Source: Aurelia coerulea (Eukaryota; Cnidaria; Scyphozoa; Semaeostomeae; Ulmaridae). From it: a stretch of 64,000 nt of DNA. Of the stretch, positions 63,502-64,000 are shown piece by piece. The position numbers and the translations under genes are program-made. Location: contig CM076962.1 of NCBI GenBank assembly GCA_039566865.1, forward strand, positions 9,542,743 to 9,606,742, read 5' to 3'. Position 1 is the first letter of the stretch; every line of letters starts with the position of its first letter. The notes beneath the pieces are model-generated. The model was given only the letters and a program-made list of their open reading frames with translations, searched no databases and was not told where the DNA came from.

Positions 63502-63505
63502 TTAA
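63502..63505 (+). repeat. TTAA target-site duplication, right copy
   Basis: TTAA directly follows the MITE, then AGAGTATAGCATTC continues the interrupted monomer without loss. This confirms a clean insertion. Confidence 0.85.
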
Positions 63506-64000
63506 AGAGTATAGCATTCATCGTTCTTTAAAAATTTAGTTTAGCCAGTTACTTCATTTATGTCACTATATTAGCGCTGCAACAACCATTTTTGGAAACA
63601 TTACTATCGACATTAGTTTTTTCTTTAGTCTTATTTTAGCTTTACTGCATAAACAAACGTCAATTAAATAAATGTTTATTTTCTCAATTAAAACAAAATA
63701 TAAACAAAAAGTGGGGATTAACGTACCTTACTAGCTACAATCTATATTATAAACAGTATTGCACCCATCGTTCTTTAACGTTTAGTTCTGCCAGTTACTT
63801 CTTTTATAGCACTTTATTAGCGCTGCATAAACCATTTTTGGAAACATTACTATCGACATTAGTTTTTCATTTAGTCTTATTTTAGCTTTACTGAATAAAC
63901 AAGCATCGATTAATTAAATGTTTATTTTTTCGAAGAAAACAAAATACAAAAACAAAAAATGTCGATTAACGTACTTTAGTGGCTACAATTTATATGATAA
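63502..64000 (+). repeat. Satellite DNA array, right end of window
   Basis: The interrupted monomer resumes exactly after the MITE, followed by about one and a half further monomers in the same orientation to the end of the window. The array continues beyond it. No gene is visible. Confidence 0.95.

Overview
The window is eukaryotic and almost certainly from an animal with an AT-rich genome. The species cannot be named from the sequence. About 92% of it is one satellite DNA: a very AT-rich monomer of about 246-248 bp, repeated head to tail in one orientation from base 1 to base 64000. No host gene, tRNA, rRNA or CRISPR array was found. The animal assignment rests on the inserted gag-pol element, which resembles metazoan Ty3/gypsy elements, and on a piggyBac-type TTAA-flanked MITE.

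Layout. Bases 1-53143, 58009-62933 and 63502-64000 are satellite, roughly 235-240 monomer lengths in all. The array is a mosaic of higher-order repeats (HORs). Bases 1-13 kb hold multi-kb duplications at offsets of about 2.47, 4.19, 7.35 and 9.8 kb. Bases 13030-16835 hold two adjacent 1903-bp units. Bases 16.8-20.6 kb hold a 2332-bp repeat, and 26.0-28.6 kb hold segments 1740 bp apart. Bases 33-41.8 kb are more heterogeneous. Bases 41.83-51.24 kb are the most homogeneous part: a 7-monomer, 1724-bp HOR with one 10-monomer variant (2460 bp), itself lying inside a 4184-bp, 17-monomer unit that occurs at least twice in tandem. Flanking blocks at 51.2-53.1 kb and 58.0-61.0 kb are copies of 37.2-42.2 kb.

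Two mobile elements interrupt the array. At 53149-58007 lies a 4.86-kb Ty3/gypsy-type LTR retrotransposon with identical 161-bp LTRs. It carries Gag, two CCHC knuckles, an aspartic protease, reverse transcriptase, RNase H and a DD35E integrase. The RT is broken by an internal deletion plus frame change near 55075, so this copy looks non-autonomous. It has no target-site duplication, and its satellite flanks are out of register. At 62934-63501 lies a 568-bp non-coding MITE with 16-bp terminal inverted repeats starting CCC, an exact TTAA duplication and mirrored GC-rich subterminal palindromes.

The only protein-coding information is that of the retrotransposon. The many 60-76-codon open frames elsewhere are the same satellite monomer read in a frame that happens to lack stops. 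Long, homogeneous, nested-HOR satellite DNA of this kind is typical of centromeric or other constitutive heterochromatin. That is inference; the sequence shows only the repeat structure.
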